Shown: positions 43,390 through 52,249 of the stretch, one piece after another
How positions within the stretch are numbered: position 1 is the first letter of the stretch
Layout: every line of letters begins with the position of its first letter
NCBI GenBank assembly: GCA_934526065.1
Contig: CAKSZX010000009.1
Coordinates: forward strand, 1 to 64,000
Reading direction: 5' to 3'
DNA: 64,000 nt
Source of the DNA: an uncultured Oscillospiraceae bacterium
GTDB taxonomy: Bacteria > Bacillota > Clostridia > Oscillospirales > Ruminococcaceae
Notes under the pieces: generated by a model
What the model was told of the DNA's origin: nothing
The model's database searches: none
Seen by the model: the letters and a program-made list of their open reading frames with translations, nothing else
Position numbers and translations under genes: made by a program

Positions 43390-43419
43390 TGTGTACCTCC
43401 TTTTATAAAAGTTACAGTT

Positions 43420-43485
43420 CTAACAGTTAGATTTCAAACAATTTAGCTTGTTTAGATATTATAACATTTTTTTCGATGATGTCAA
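43420..43485 (-). promoter_or_regulatory. promoter and operator of the marR-ABC operon
   Basis: On the minus strand TTGACA and TATAAT are 16 bases apart (43458-43485) with an extended -10. Downstream of the start, CTAACAGTTAG (43420-43430) is a perfect palindrome with a CAGTT repeat beside it, a good MarR operator candidate. Confidence 0.7.
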
Positions 43486-43582
43486 TGCGTTAAAAATGAA
43501 AATTTTGTGATTATAATTTTTCACAAAATTATGTGCCGTTAAATTTTTGGGGGCATTGTGTAAAAACAATTCAGAAACAAAA

Positions 43583-43606
43583 ACGCCCTCCTTCGGCAGG
43601 AGAGCG
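43583..43606 (-). terminator. terminator of the dehydrogenase gene
   Basis: On the minus strand CGCTCTCCT pairs with AGGAGGGCG and is followed by TTTTTGTTT. Confidence 0.8.
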
Positions 43607-43624
43607 TATAGGCGATATATGTTT

Positions 43625-44575
43625 TTATAAAATAATATTTTCCTGTTTGTCACAAAGCCAGGCGGCAAGGTTTTTAAATACAATTTCCGCACGCAGGCTC
43701 ATGGATTCCTCTGTGGCAAAGGCAACATGAGGGGTAACAAGGCAGTTTTTGCAGTTCAATAACGGCTCTGACAAATCCAGCGGCGGTTCTTTGTCGAAAA
43801 CATCTATTGCCGCCGCCGCAATAACGCCGTCGTTAAGTGCATCGGCCAAATCTTGGCTTACCACAACCGGGCCTCTTGCAACATTTACAAGTATCCGGCT
43901 GTTTTTCATAAGAGCCAGCTTTTCTTTATTTATAAGCCCCTTTGTTGACCGGTTGGCAGGGCAGTGAAGAACAACTATATCGGATTTTTGCAAAAGCTCC
44001 TCCAGCGAAACTTGTTTTACATACTCCGGGGCATTTTCGTGTATCGTTCTGCTGTTCCGCAAAATTTTACAGCCGAAAACATTGAATATCTCCGCACTTC
44101 TTGTGCCTATATTGCCAAGGCCTACAATGCCCACGGTTTTGCCTTTTAATTCATTGCCGATAAGGCCGTCTTTTGTCTTGCCGTCACGGCATCTTTGTTC
44201 AACCTGTGGCATATTTCTGTAAATGGAAAGAACCATACCCAGAACAAGTTCGCTTACAGCCTCGTTTGAATAGCCGGAGGCATTGCTTACCTTCATGCCC
44301 TTTGCCTTTGCGGCATCAAGTCCCACATGGTCAACGCCGGTAAAGGCCACATCAATAAATTTTAAGTTGTCACACCGAGAAATAACCTCACCGGGCATAG
44401 GCATATTTGCTATAATCATCGCATCTGCGTCCTTTGCCTGCCGAATAAGCTTTTCGGTATCGTTGGTCTTTGGGTAGTCTACAAATGTGTGGCCGGCCTC
44501 TTCAAAAGGTTTTTTTCTCATTGCCAGCTCACTGTCGCTTATGCCCAGCGACTCCATAATTACTATTTTGCTCAT
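43625..44575 (-). CDS. D-isomer 2-hydroxyacid dehydrogenase
   Basis: The 316-residue NAD-dependent dehydrogenase has VGIVGLGNIGTRSAEIF (Rossmann motif, about residue 148), a substrate Arg in NVARGPVV and the catalytic Glu/His region (DVFDKEPPLDLSEPLL, then TPHVAFAT). It would reduce a 2-keto acid in the cytosol; the exact substrate is not clear (glycerate, lactate or phosphoglycerate type). ATG 44575 is chosen because GAGG precedes it. The gene is monocistronic. Confidence 0.9.
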   Translation of the reverse strand: MSKIVIMESLGISDSELAMRKKPFEEAGHTFVDYPKTNDTEKLIRQAKDADAMIIANMPMPGEVISRCDNLKFIDVAFTGVDHVGLDAAKAKGMKVSNASGYSNEAVSELVLGMVLSIYRNMPQVEQRCRDGKTKDGLIGNELKGKTVGIVGLGNIGTRSAEIFNVFGCKILRNSRTIHENAPEYVKQVSLEELLQKSDIVVLHCPANRSTKGLINKEKLALMKNSRILVNVARGPVVVSQDLADALNDGVIAAAAIDVFDKEPPLDLSEPLLNCKNCLVTPHVAFATEESMSLRAEIVFKNLAAWLCDKQENIIL

Positions 44576-44737
44576 AATTAACCTCGTAATCGTTTTTCGC
44601 ACTTTTGGCGGATTGTTGTATATCATTATAGTTTATATCGATTTAAAGTTCAATATAAAAAAACATAAATTCACAAAAAGTATAAATTTTAAAAAACCGT
44701 CAATATTAGATGTAACAGATTAAAAAAGGAGTACATT

Positions 44738-45439
44738 ATGAAAAAATTATTATACGTCGCTTGTTTGGTATCGGTTTTGGCTCTTGCCGGCTGCGGCAAA
44801 AAAGAGAATGAAACGGTTATGGGAATTGACAGCTACAAGGTGGGTACCGGTGCTTATACCGCCACAAAGGCCTACGGCTATACCGCCGATAAAAACGGCA
44901 ACAGCAATGTTACAACAAGCATAGCGGCAGTGGTTTTTGACAAGGACGGTAAAATAGTGAAGCTGACAGTTGATGAAATTTCTTCTGATTTCTACTTTGA
45001 CGGCACCGGCAACCCGGTAAATTACACCGGAGGCGAAATCAAAACCAAGAAAGAACTTGGTGATAGCTATGGTATGCGTGGGGCAAGCGGCATAGGCAAA
45101 GAATGGTACGAACAGGCACAATATCTTGAAAAGGCACTTGTGGGCAAAAATATAAAGGATATAATCGGTACAGGCGATGTGACCGCAAAGACGGGAATAA
45201 ACTCGGCGGCAAATTCCGATTTTCTCCCGGGGGTAAACTCCGATGAAATAGGCATGACAACCTCATCCGAAGGTTCCTATTCAAATTCGGCTGCCTCAGG
45301 CCTTGTAAGCGGTGAAAACGGCGACTACTCAATGTCCGGCAGCGGAAATTGGGCAGGGGTTGATATGACCGCCGGCGTTACCATTAACACAGACGGCATA
45401 AGAAAAGCAATAGAAAATGCCTATAAAAATGCCGAATAA
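44738..45439 (+). CDS. FMN-binding-domain-like lipoprotein
   Basis: 233 residues with lipid Cys in LAGC at about 19. The body (about 35-150) follows a Clostridial extracytoplasmic family related to FMN_bind domains: AAVVFDKDGKIVKLTVDEIS, the conserved EIKTKKELGDSYGMRGASGIGKEWYEQA and ALVGKNIKDI. The C-terminal part repeats a D-x-T-AGVTINT element. No clear flavinylation Thr motif is seen, so flavin binding is uncertain. AAAGGAG precedes the ATG. It stands just upstream of the second L-box, with which it shares no transcript. Confidence 0.65.
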   Translation: MKKLLYVACLVSVLALAGCGKKENETVMGIDSYKVGTGAYTATKAYGYTADKNGNSNVTTSIAAVVFDKDGKIVKLTVDEISSDFYFDGTGNPVNYTGGEIKTKKELGDSYGMRGASGIGKEWYEQAQYLEKALVGKNIKDIIGTGDVTAKTGINSAANSDFLPGVNSDEIGMTTSSEGSYSNSAASGLVSGENGDYSMSGSGNWAGVDMTAGVTINTDGIRKAIENAYKNAE

Positions 45440-45451
45440 CAAAAAGTTTTA

Positions 45452-45709
45452 TTGACATTATCCAAATAAAATGATATAAAAAGGTAAACAAATATTTTTG
45501 ATAGAGGATGCGGTTGGAATTAGTATCTTGTGTAGGGGGCGCCCGTTTAAGCAAGCAGAAAGGTAAAACCGCCGAACTTTGCAAAAAGGCATTTTTGCAT
45601 TTTGGTGCAGGGGCTAATACCCTGTGCACTCCTGTATTTGTACAGAGGGGCTATCGGTTACCGAACTTAAAAAGTATGGTTCTGCATAGCTGCAGAACCA
45701 TTTTATTTT
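45452..45709 (+). promoter_or_regulatory. second L-box-type riboswitch, variant core
   Basis: The promoter is TTGACA-17-TATAAA with TG before the -10 (45452-45480). The aptamer, about 45500-45655, is closed by GATAG/CTATC. GCGGTT at 45510 pairs with AACCGC at 45567, next to AGAGG, TTAGTA, GAAAGG and CGCCGAA, all in the L-box order. Hairpins TGCAAAAA/TTTTTGCA, GTGCAGGG/CCCTGTGCAC and CTGTA/TACAG complete a five-way junction. A strong terminator (ATGGTTCTGCA/TGCAGAACCAT, then T) follows at 45676-45709. The core differs in detail from the copy at 32366, so the ligand may be lysine or a close relative. Confidence 0.82.
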
Positions 45710-45820
45710 GCGGCAATCCGGCAAAGGTTAAAGCCGGCGCCTGTACATGGTTTAAACTGTGTAAAGGGTGCGTTTAATCCCGAAGTCATTCAAATTTTAT
45801 ATTGTAACGGAGGTATAAAA

Positions 45821-47422
45821 ATGAACACAGCTTATTACAACGGCAATATTTATGTTGAAAGAGGCAGATTTGTAACTGCCATGTATGTAAAGGACGGGAT
45901 TATCGAAAAAATCGGCACAGATCGGGAAATTTTGGCAAATCTTCCTGCCGACGCAACCAAAACGGACTTGGGCGGTAAAACAGTGGTGCCTGGAATAAAC
46001 GATTCACATCTTCATATACAAAGCGTGGGACAAACCCTTTCCAGAGTTATGCTCAACGGAACAAAAAGCGTCGGCGATATGATAGCCGCCGGCAGAGAGT
46101 TTTTGAAAAACCACACACTTGGCCGGGGGGAGGTTTTGCTGGGTCACGGTTGGAATCAGGACTACTTCACCGACGAAATAAGAATGCCTACAAGGTACGA
46201 TTTGGACGAGATTTCAAAGGAAATCCCTATTATTTTCACCCGTGCCTGCGGACATATATGCGTTGCCAACAGCAAGGCCTTGGAACTTGCCGGCATAACA
46301 AAGGAAACAGAGGCGGTTGCCGGCGGAGTTATCTACAAGGACGAAAACGGACAGCCAAACGGCCTTATATCGGAAAATTCTCAGTACCAGGTTTCTAAAA
46401 TCGTTCCTCGGCGGACTGTGGAAAAAATTTCCAATGATTTTATCGTGGGTATGAAATACGCACGGAGCCAGGGCATTACAAGCTTGCAGTCAAATGACAT
46501 CAAGGTGGCAGATTGGCAGCTTACGGTAAAGGGTATTGAACATCTCTACGCTACATATCCCGATGCCTTGCGCCTTTATGAGCAGTGCAATCTTGGCAAT
46601 TTAACCGAATACAAGAAGTTCTTGGATCGGGGCTATAAAACAGGCACCGGCGACGATATGTTTAAGTACGGTCCGTTAAAGCTGTTTGTAGACGGCTCTC
46701 TGGGTGCGAGAACGGCATTTATGAGAAAACCATATGCCGATGATAATACAACCTGCGGTGTTTCCACAATTTCACAGGAGGACTTTAACGCAATAGTAAA
46801 GTTCGCCGATGACAACGGCTGCCAGGTTGTAACTCACTGTATCGGCGACGGCGCTATCGACTTGGTTCTCAACGGATATGAGAGCGTTATCAAAAACGGC
46901 GAAAACAAAAACCGCCACCGGGGTATTCATGTTCAGATAACAGACAGAGAAATGCTTCAAAGATTTAAGGACTCGGATATTTTGGCTGAGGTACAGCCGA
47001 TATTTATCGACTACGATATGAATGTTGTAGAGGACAGAGTGGGTCGGGAACTTGCAAATCAAAGCTATGCCTTCGGCGACCTGTTCAGAATGGGCGTTCA
47101 TGTAAGCTACGGCACCGACTCACCGGTTGAGGATCTTAACCCGTGGCACAATATTTACTGCGCAGTGACAAGAAAGAACCTTGCGGGAACAAAGACATAC
47201 CGTCGGGATCAGCGGGTTGATATATACGACGCCGTGGATATGTACACAACGGCATCCGCTTATGCCAGCTTTGAAGAAAACAAAAAGGGCAGACTTTTGC
47301 CGGGCTACTTTGCCGACTTTGCGGTTTTGGACAGAAATATTTTCCAAATCACACCGGAGGAAGTAAGGGATACCGTTTGCCTTAAAACTGTTTTGGCAGG
47401 CAGAACCATATACGAAAAATAA
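45821..47422 (+). CDS. YtcJ-like metal-dependent amidohydrolase
   Basis: The 533-residue amidohydrolase-family-3 enzyme has VVPGINDSHLHIQSVGQ (metal HxH), FTRACGHICVANS, LKLFVDGSLGARTAFM, VVTHCIGDGAIDLVLNGYE and YGTDSPVEDLNPW (metal Asp). It hydrolyses C-N bonds; no substrate is established for YtcJ proteins. GGAGG precedes the ATG. It is the only gene controlled by the L-box upstream, which points to a lysine-like or diaminopimelate-like compound, probably an amide or lactam of it. A terminator follows. Confidence 0.9.
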   Translation: MNTAYYNGNIYVERGRFVTAMYVKDGIIEKIGTDREILANLPADATKTDLGGKTVVPGINDSHLHIQSVGQTLSRVMLNGTKSVGDMIAAGREFLKNHTLGRGEVLLGHGWNQDYFTDEIRMPTRYDLDEISKEIPIIFTRACGHICVANSKALELAGITKETEAVAGGVIYKDENGQPNGLISENSQYQVSKIVPRRTVEKISNDFIVGMKYARSQGITSLQSNDIKVADWQLTVKGIEHLYATYPDALRLYEQCNLGNLTEYKKFLDRGYKTGTGDDMFKYGPLKLFVDGSLGARTAFMRKPYADDNTTCGVSTISQEDFNAIVKFADDNGCQVVTHCIGDGAIDLVLNGYESVIKNGENKNRHRGIHVQITDREMLQRFKDSDILAEVQPIFIDYDMNVVEDRVGRELANQSYAFGDLFRMGVHVSYGTDSPVEDLNPWHNIYCAVTRKNLAGTKTYRRDQRVDIYDAVDMYTTASAYASFEENKKGRLLPGYFADFAVLDRNIFQITPEEVRDTVCLKTVLAGRTIYEK

Positions 47423-47449
47423 GTTTGCTATTTAAGATATTGTGTATAT

Positions 47450-47482
47450 AATAATAGGGGAGATAATCCCCTATTATTTTTA
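47450..47482 (+). terminator. terminator of the amidohydrolase gene
   Basis: ATAATAGGGGA pairs with TCCCCTATTAT, then TTTTATT. Confidence 0.85.
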
Positions 47483-47511
47483 TTGACAGAATAAAAATAA
47501 AAACATATAAT
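47483..47511 (+). promoter_or_regulatory. promoter of mnmA
   Basis: TTGACA and TATAAT exactly 17 bases apart, directly after the preceding terminator. Confidence 0.9.
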
Positions 47512-47551
47512 AGCGATATGTTAATAGTGAGATAAAATTAGGAGAATAAAA

Positions 47552-48598
47552 ATGAACTTGGATTTTAATAAGGTTTTAGTGGGCGTTTCCGGCGGGGTGG
47601 ATTCCTCCGTTTGCGTTGACCTGCTTAAAAAAAGAGGTTTACAGGTAATAGGCACGGTAATAAATTTTTCACCGGCCTCTGCCGGCGCAATAGCCGATGC
47701 AAAAAAAGTAGGGGAACAGCTTGGAATAGAAGTTTTTGTTTCCGATGCAAGAGAAAAGTTTGAAAAAAATGTTATCACTCCTTTTTGTGAAAGCTATATT
47801 AAAGGACAAACTCCAAACCCCTGTGTTGTGTGCAATCCCACATGTAAATTTGCCACTTTGTTTGAGGAGGCAGACCGCTTGGGTATAGGCTATGTTGCCA
47901 CAGGACACTATGCTCAGATTGAAAAATCCGGGGAAACATATTATGTAAAAAGAGCTTTGAGCCTTGCAAAAGACCAGAGCTATATGCTGTATCGCCTGCC
48001 GCAGGAATATCTTTCAAGAATGATTTTGCCTATCGGCCGGTACGAAAAACCTTTGGTTCGTGAAATGGCCGATGATTTGGGTCTTTTCACCGCACAAAAG
48101 CCGGACAGCCAGGAAATTTGCTTTATACCGGATGGCAACCATACAAAATATATAACCGATAGAGGCTATAAGCCTAAGTACGGCTGGCTTATTGCCCCGG
48201 ACGGCAGCAGAATTAAAAGGCATGAGGGCGTGCATAACTACACCGTAGGTCAGCGCAAGGGGCTCGGCGTTGCCCTTGGCAAGCCGGCTTTTGTAAAAGA
48301 GATAAGGGAAAACGGAGATGTTATTTTGGGCTTTGCCGGCCGGGAGTTTTCAACCCTTGTAACGGTAAAAAACCCGGTTTACACAAAGGGCGTGCCCTTT
48401 AAAAAAGGCGAAGAATACGCCGTTAAAATACGCAGTGTAGGTCTTGGCTCCCCTGCGGTGGTGGAATATGCCGACAATGAGAAAATAGTATTTAAATTTC
48501 CGGATAAAGTCCGTGCGGCGGCAAGAGGACAAAGCGCCGTGGCTTACAAAGGAGATTTGGTTGCAGGCGGCGGATTTATAGACAAAGCCGAAGACTGA
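47552..48598 (+). CDS. mnmA: tRNA-specific 2-thiouridylase
   Basis: The 348-residue enzyme forms s2U34 in Lys, Glu and Gln tRNAs. It has the PP-loop VGVSGGVDSSV, the catalytic Cys in NPCVVCN (about residue 91), DQSYMLYRLPQE, the second catalytic Cys in SQEICFIPDGNH, and NYTVGQRKGLGVA, then a C-terminal beta-barrel. ATG follows AGGAG. The length is typical of the family. Confidence 0.96.
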   Translation: MNLDFNKVLVGVSGGVDSSVCVDLLKKRGLQVIGTVINFSPASAGAIADAKKVGEQLGIEVFVSDAREKFEKNVITPFCESYIKGQTPNPCVVCNPTCKFATLFEEADRLGIGYVATGHYAQIEKSGETYYVKRALSLAKDQSYMLYRLPQEYLSRMILPIGRYEKPLVREMADDLGLFTAQKPDSQEICFIPDGNHTKYITDRGYKPKYGWLIAPDGSRIKRHEGVHNYTVGQRKGLGVALGKPAFVKEIRENGDVILGFAGREFSTLVTVKNPVYTKGVPFKKGEEYAVKIRSVGLGSPAVVEYADNEKIVFKFPDKVRAAARGQSAVAYKGDLVAGGGFIDKAED

Positions 48599-48621
48599 TA
48601 GGGCGAAAAACGGTAAAATTT

Positions 48622-48657
48622 AAGGTAACACTTTTGTACAGGTGTTACCTTTATTTT
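48622..48657 (+). terminator. terminator of mnmA
   Basis: AAGGTAACAC pairs with GTGTTACCTT, then TATTTTAT. Confidence 0.85.
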
Positions 48658-48716
48658 ATAATAAGGATTGTTCTGTATTTTTTATGTAAATTTGTGCAAA
48701 AATAAAAATAAAAACA

Positions 48717-48908
48717 TTGACAACAACGGTTGTTTTGCAATAAAATAAGTGTGTAAAAATAAAAAAAGGAGATGACACTTGGTGAGTACAGACCCTAGCG
48801 GGAGTCGATATACCGAAGAAAACAAAATAGCGGCGCTGTACGGTGTTATCTTATTCAAGTGATAATATAGACACCTCTTTTTCGGCGTCGCCGAAGAGGA
48901 GGTAATTT
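48717..48908 (+). promoter_or_regulatory. structured leader of mgtE
   Basis: The promoter is TTGACA-18-TAAAAT (48717-48746), with a perfect AACAAC-G-GTTGTT palindrome right after the -35. The leader folds by a nine-pair helix (AGATGACAC with GTGTTATCT) enclosing GTACAG/CTGTAC and CCC-TAGC-GGG. The 3' half of the outer helix can instead join GGTGT/ACACC. A last hairpin CCTCTT...CGGC-GTC-GCCG-AAGAGG precedes a T run and the ribosome site. I do not see the M-box consensus. It looks like a metal- or translation-responsive attenuator. Confidence 0.6.
48782..48862 (+). CDS. possible leader peptide, 26 aa
   Basis: A GTG codon at 48782, 11 bases after AAGGAG, opens a 26-codon frame (STDPSGSRYTEENKIAALYG, then VILFK) that ends exactly inside the paired region of the mgtE leader. 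Its translation would disrupt the outer helix. It may regulate mgtE by ribosome position, as leader peptides do upstream of some magnesium transporters. It may equally be an accident. Confidence 0.35.
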   Translation: MSTDPSGSRYTEENKIAALYGVILFK

Positions 48909-48910
48909 TT

Positions 48911-50419
48911 TTGGAAGAGAAAGAGAAAATCACAGGGGAGTATTCCCCCAACAAAAAAGATGAAAAAGAGGTAAAAGCCCGGGACGACGGAGATGAAGTA
49001 GATGAAATTATCGACGCCATCACATCCGACCGGGACGAGCTTGAAGAAGCCGATGTAAGCCTTACGGACAGACTTTTAAAAAGCAATCGGGACGATTTAA
49101 ACGAAGTTATCGAGTCCGCTTATGCCATTGATATTGCGATAGCATTGGAGGATTTTTCCGATGACGACCTTTTAAAATTCTATGGCAAAATAGATGACGA
49201 ACACATGGCGCAAATCTTGGAGCAAATGGATGAAGATTTGCAACAGCGCTTTGTGGCTCTTTTGCCTTACAAACGCATAATTGCCCTGTTCAGCTATATG
49301 TCAAATGACGATATTGCGGATATTTTAGGCGAGATGCCTATGAACCGCCGCAAAGACCTTACCCGCCTTATGAAGAGCAAGGACACTGCGGACATTCAAA
49401 GCCTGCTTTTGTATGACGACGATACAGCCGGCGGTATTATGACCACGGAGTATATCGCCATACCGGCAGATTACACAATAGAAAAAACCCTTAAAAAAAT
49501 TAAGGAAATAGGCCCAAAGACAGAGGTTATAGACACAATCTTTGTTCTTGACGGGATTAAAAAATTAGTGGGCGTTGCGGATTTGAGGGATATTCTCTCT
49601 GCCCCGGACGACACAAAACTTTCGGAAATAATGGACGACAATGTTATTTCCGTAACCCCTGACATGGACCAGGAGGAAGTTTCTCGGTTGGTTGCAAAGT
49701 ACGATTTAAAGGCCATACCTGTTGTAAACCGCAAAGGCGCCCTTTTGGGTATTATCACAGTTGACGATATCATTGATGTTTTGGTTGAAGAGCAAAACGA
49801 AGATATTATGAAATTGGGTGGTACAAACGGCTCCGAAGATATTGACGAGCCGGTTTTCCAAAGCGTTAAAAAGAGAATGCCATGGCTTTTGATACTTCTT
49901 GTTTTAGGCATGGTGGTTTCCTCTGTTGTAAGCGCCTTTGAATTTGTGGTTGCCGCATTGCCTATTGTAATGTCTTTCCAGTCCCTTATTTTGGATATGG
50001 CCGGCAACGTAGGCACACAGAGCTTGGCCGTTACAATCCGTGCCCTTACGGACGACAGTATATCCGTAAAGGATAAGTTGGCGCTTTTATCAAAAGAGGC
50101 GAGAGTAGGCGTTTTAAACGGACTTATACTTGCGGTGTTTGCGATTGCCGGCATAGGTATTTACATCTATGCGGCAAAGGGACACAATATACACTTTGCA
50201 TTTGGCGTATCTTTGTGTATCGGCCTTGCGCTGATACTTGCTATGCTTATTTCAAGCATTGTGGGCACATGTATTCCTATGTTTTTCAAGCGTATCGGCG
50301 TCGATCCTGCGGTTGCTTCCGGTCCGCTTATCACAACGGTAAACGACCTTGTTGCGGTTGTGGCTTACTACGGTTTGGTTTGGCTGTTGCTTATTAAACT
50401 GTGGGGAATGAGCTATTGA
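48911..50419 (+). CDS. mgtE: magnesium transporter MgtE
   Basis: The 502-residue protein starts at TTG 48911 behind GAGGAGG. It has a longer acidic N-terminus than usual (about 1-60), the MgtE superhelical N domain (LEDFSDDDLLKFYGKID, LLPYKRIIALFSYM), two CBS domains (about 185-305: MTTEYIAIPADYTIEKTL and DDNVISVTPDMDQEEVSRLV), a plug helix and five transmembrane helices from about 325. Magnesium-sensing acidic residues are abundant. It is a Mg-gated channel in the membrane. A structured leader precedes it. Confidence 0.95.
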   Translation: MEEKEKITGEYSPNKKDEKEVKARDDGDEVDEIIDAITSDRDELEEADVSLTDRLLKSNRDDLNEVIESAYAIDIAIALEDFSDDDLLKFYGKIDDEHMAQILEQMDEDLQQRFVALLPYKRIIALFSYMSNDDIADILGEMPMNRRKDLTRLMKSKDTADIQSLLLYDDDTAGGIMTTEYIAIPADYTIEKTLKKIKEIGPKTEVIDTIFVLDGIKKLVGVADLRDILSAPDDTKLSEIMDDNVISVTPDMDQEEVSRLVAKYDLKAIPVVNRKGALLGIITVDDIIDVLVEEQNEDIMKLGGTNGSEDIDEPVFQSVKKRMPWLLILLVLGMVVSSVVSAFEFVVAALPIVMSFQSLILDMAGNVGTQSLAVTIRALTDDSISVKDKLALLSKEARVGVLNGLILAVFAIAGIGIYIYAAKGHNIHFAFGVSLCIGLALILAMLISSIVGTCIPMFFKRIGVDPAVASGPLITTVNDLVAVVAYYGLVWLLLIKLWGMSY

Positions 50420-50470
50420 TTTTAAGTTTTACAGACAAAAAGTTTTAGCAATCCAACTATTTTAAACAAT

Positions 50471-50508
50471 AAAAGGACAAACGGCTTAAACCGTTTGTCC
50501 TTTTGAAT
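50471..50508. terminator. bidirectional terminator
   Basis: AAAAGGACAAACGG pairs with CCGTTTGTCCTTTT between mgtE and the convergent glycosyltransferase. Confidence 0.92.
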
Positions 50509-50532
50509 TTATGTTATATATTTAATATATTT

Positions 50533-51360
50533 TTATTCCTCCGGCACAGGTGCGGCGGAAATTTCTTCGTAAAACTTGCCTAAAAAACCTATATATGTTT
50601 CTTTCCATGGCTTGTTTTTCCCAAAGTAATGCACAATTACGCAGTGTTCTTTAACCCAGTTCACGGTTATAAGGGGCAAAAGACCATTTTCAAAAGACGG
50701 GTGCAAAAGCAGTCGGTCACTCATATTGTACAAAAACGGATTTATCTTTAAAATTTTACTGCCGTAAATTGCGCTTATAACATCTTGGTCAGGCAAAATA
50801 AGCCTTTCTTTGTTATTTTCAATATACTCAAATACCTGTTTTCTATCCTGTTCCTTGCGCAAAAGCTCAAGGTTCATCATCATTATGCCGGAATTTATGT
50901 ATATAGAGTAGTCATCGCCGTTAAGCCTAAAATCGTTTATATCGTTAAGCACCTTGCCCACATGGCTGGCAGCGGCAAAAAAATAATTTTCCATATCAAT
51001 GTTATAAAGCCGGTCAAGGGGTTTTAAAACAACCAAATCCGGGTCTAAATAAAGTATTCTGTCAATGGATTTAGGCAAAAATTCCGCCGCAAAAATACGG
51101 TAGTACATCTCAATGGGATAGCCCAAAGTTGTCGGGGCGTCGGCCAATTTCCCCGGATGTATTTTTATGTCCTGGAGAATTACCCTCTTGTGGTTATGTA
51201 GATATGTTTTCACCTTTTCAAAGTCGCTGTCTGTTAAGGAAGAATTCATTACATAAACATCAAATGTTGTGCCCGGGTTTGAAATAAGCAAAGATTTCAA
51301 CATCACGCACAAAACATCAATATATCCGCTGTTCAAAGTTACAAGAATATTCATATTCAT
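50533..51360 (-). CDS. glycosyltransferase family 8
   Basis: The 275-residue GT8 enzyme has MNMNILVTLNSGYIDVLCVMLKSLL at the start, the metal/UDP DxD in RILYLDPDLVVLKPL, YINSGIMMMNLE and DQDVISAIYG, and a C-terminal HYFGKNKPWK. It transfers a hexose, probably to a surface polysaccharide or wall glycan, at the cytosolic face. It overlaps the upstream VTT gene by four bases (ATGA), so they are coupled. Confidence 0.92.
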   Translation of the reverse strand: MNMNILVTLNSGYIDVLCVMLKSLLISNPGTTFDVYVMNSSLTDSDFEKVKTYLHNHKRVILQDIKIHPGKLADAPTTLGYPIEMYYRIFAAEFLPKSIDRILYLDPDLVVLKPLDRLYNIDMENYFFAAASHVGKVLNDINDFRLNGDDYSIYINSGIMMMNLELLRKEQDRKQVFEYIENNKERLILPDQDVISAIYGSKILKINPFLYNMSDRLLLHPSFENGLLPLITVNWVKEHCVIVHYFGKNKPWKETYIGFLGKFYEEISAAPVPEE

Positions 51361-52052
51361 GCCGGTTTATCCTTTCGTTTGATTTTCTTTTTGTATATGT
51401 ACAACGAACCCAAAGTGCCTGCCAACTGCAAAGCACAGGAACCCAAAAAGGGAACAGATAACGGGTTGGTTATATTTGCACCGATAATGCCGGTAAGTAT
51501 CAAGCCGGGTATCATACCCGCAACGGAACCTAACAAATATTCTTTGTAGGGAATTTTTTTAATTCCGCAGTACATACTTACCACATCGCAGGGAACAATG
51601 CCGAAAATGCGAATAAGAAAGGAAAAGAGCAGAGAATTTTCACTTTCAAAATCGTCCAGTATCTTTATTTTTGGAAATTTGCGGTAGATTTCTTCCGCCC
51701 TTTCCATGGTTATTTTTGTGCCGTTAAAATATGCTATCGACAGGCAAATAACAATGCCGGTAAGGTTTACAAGGAAAGCGATGATTTCATCATTCATCAC
51801 GGCCCCCACGGCAAGGTACAGGCCGGAGAGAGGTATAAACATAACCACACCTTTTATCGCAAACAGCAAAAGGGCAATAAAAATTGCCATAACCATGCCG
51901 CCGCCCTCAATGCCTATAAGCCGTTCAAGACCAAGGTTGTGCTTTTTCATATATATGGAAACCCCGGCGGAAAGGGCAAATATCAAAACTACCGCAAAAG
52001 GCAGAAGCCTTTCGCTTAAATTCTTTTTGTTTTTTATCATACAGAATACCAA
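51357..52052 (-). CDS. VTT/DedA-superfamily (TVP38-like) membrane protein
   Basis: A 231-residue polytopic protein with the VTT core (PLSGLYLAVGAVM, then FLIRIFGIVPCDVVSMYCGIKKIPYKEYLLGSVAGMIPG). Relatives move lipids (scramblase or undecaprenyl-phosphate flippase functions are reported for DedA/PopT members). The start may be the Met at residue 5 (52040). It forms a two-gene unit with the GT8 gene, consistent with glycan-lipid handling. Confidence 0.88.
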   Translation of the reverse strand: MVFCMIKNKKNLSERLLPFAVVLIFALSAGVSIYMKKHNLGLERLIGIEGGGMVMAIFIALLLFAIKGVVMFIPLSGLYLAVGAVMNDEIIAFLVNLTGIVICLSIAYFNGTKITMERAEEIYRKFPKIKILDDFESENSLLFSFLIRIFGIVPCDVVSMYCGIKKIPYKEYLLGSVAGMIPGLILTGIIGANITNPLSVPFLGSCALQLAGTLGSLYIYKKKIKRKDKPA

Positions 52053-52249
52053 ACTTTATGTCTATTACAGTTTAATTAAATATTATTAAATTTATGTTAA
52101 GTATTATATTGCATTTTTATGAAAAATCAATGTATATTTCAATCCTGTTTTAAAGGATATTTCATATAATTTGTGACTTAGTTACTGCATAAACATATTA
52201 AATTGCTTATAATATATTTATAATGATAAATTCAAAGGAGACGGAAAGC

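Noticed and set aside
48770..48900. M-box magnesium riboswitch before mgtE
   Set aside because: The conserved M-box segments that I know are not present; reported instead as an unassigned structured leader.
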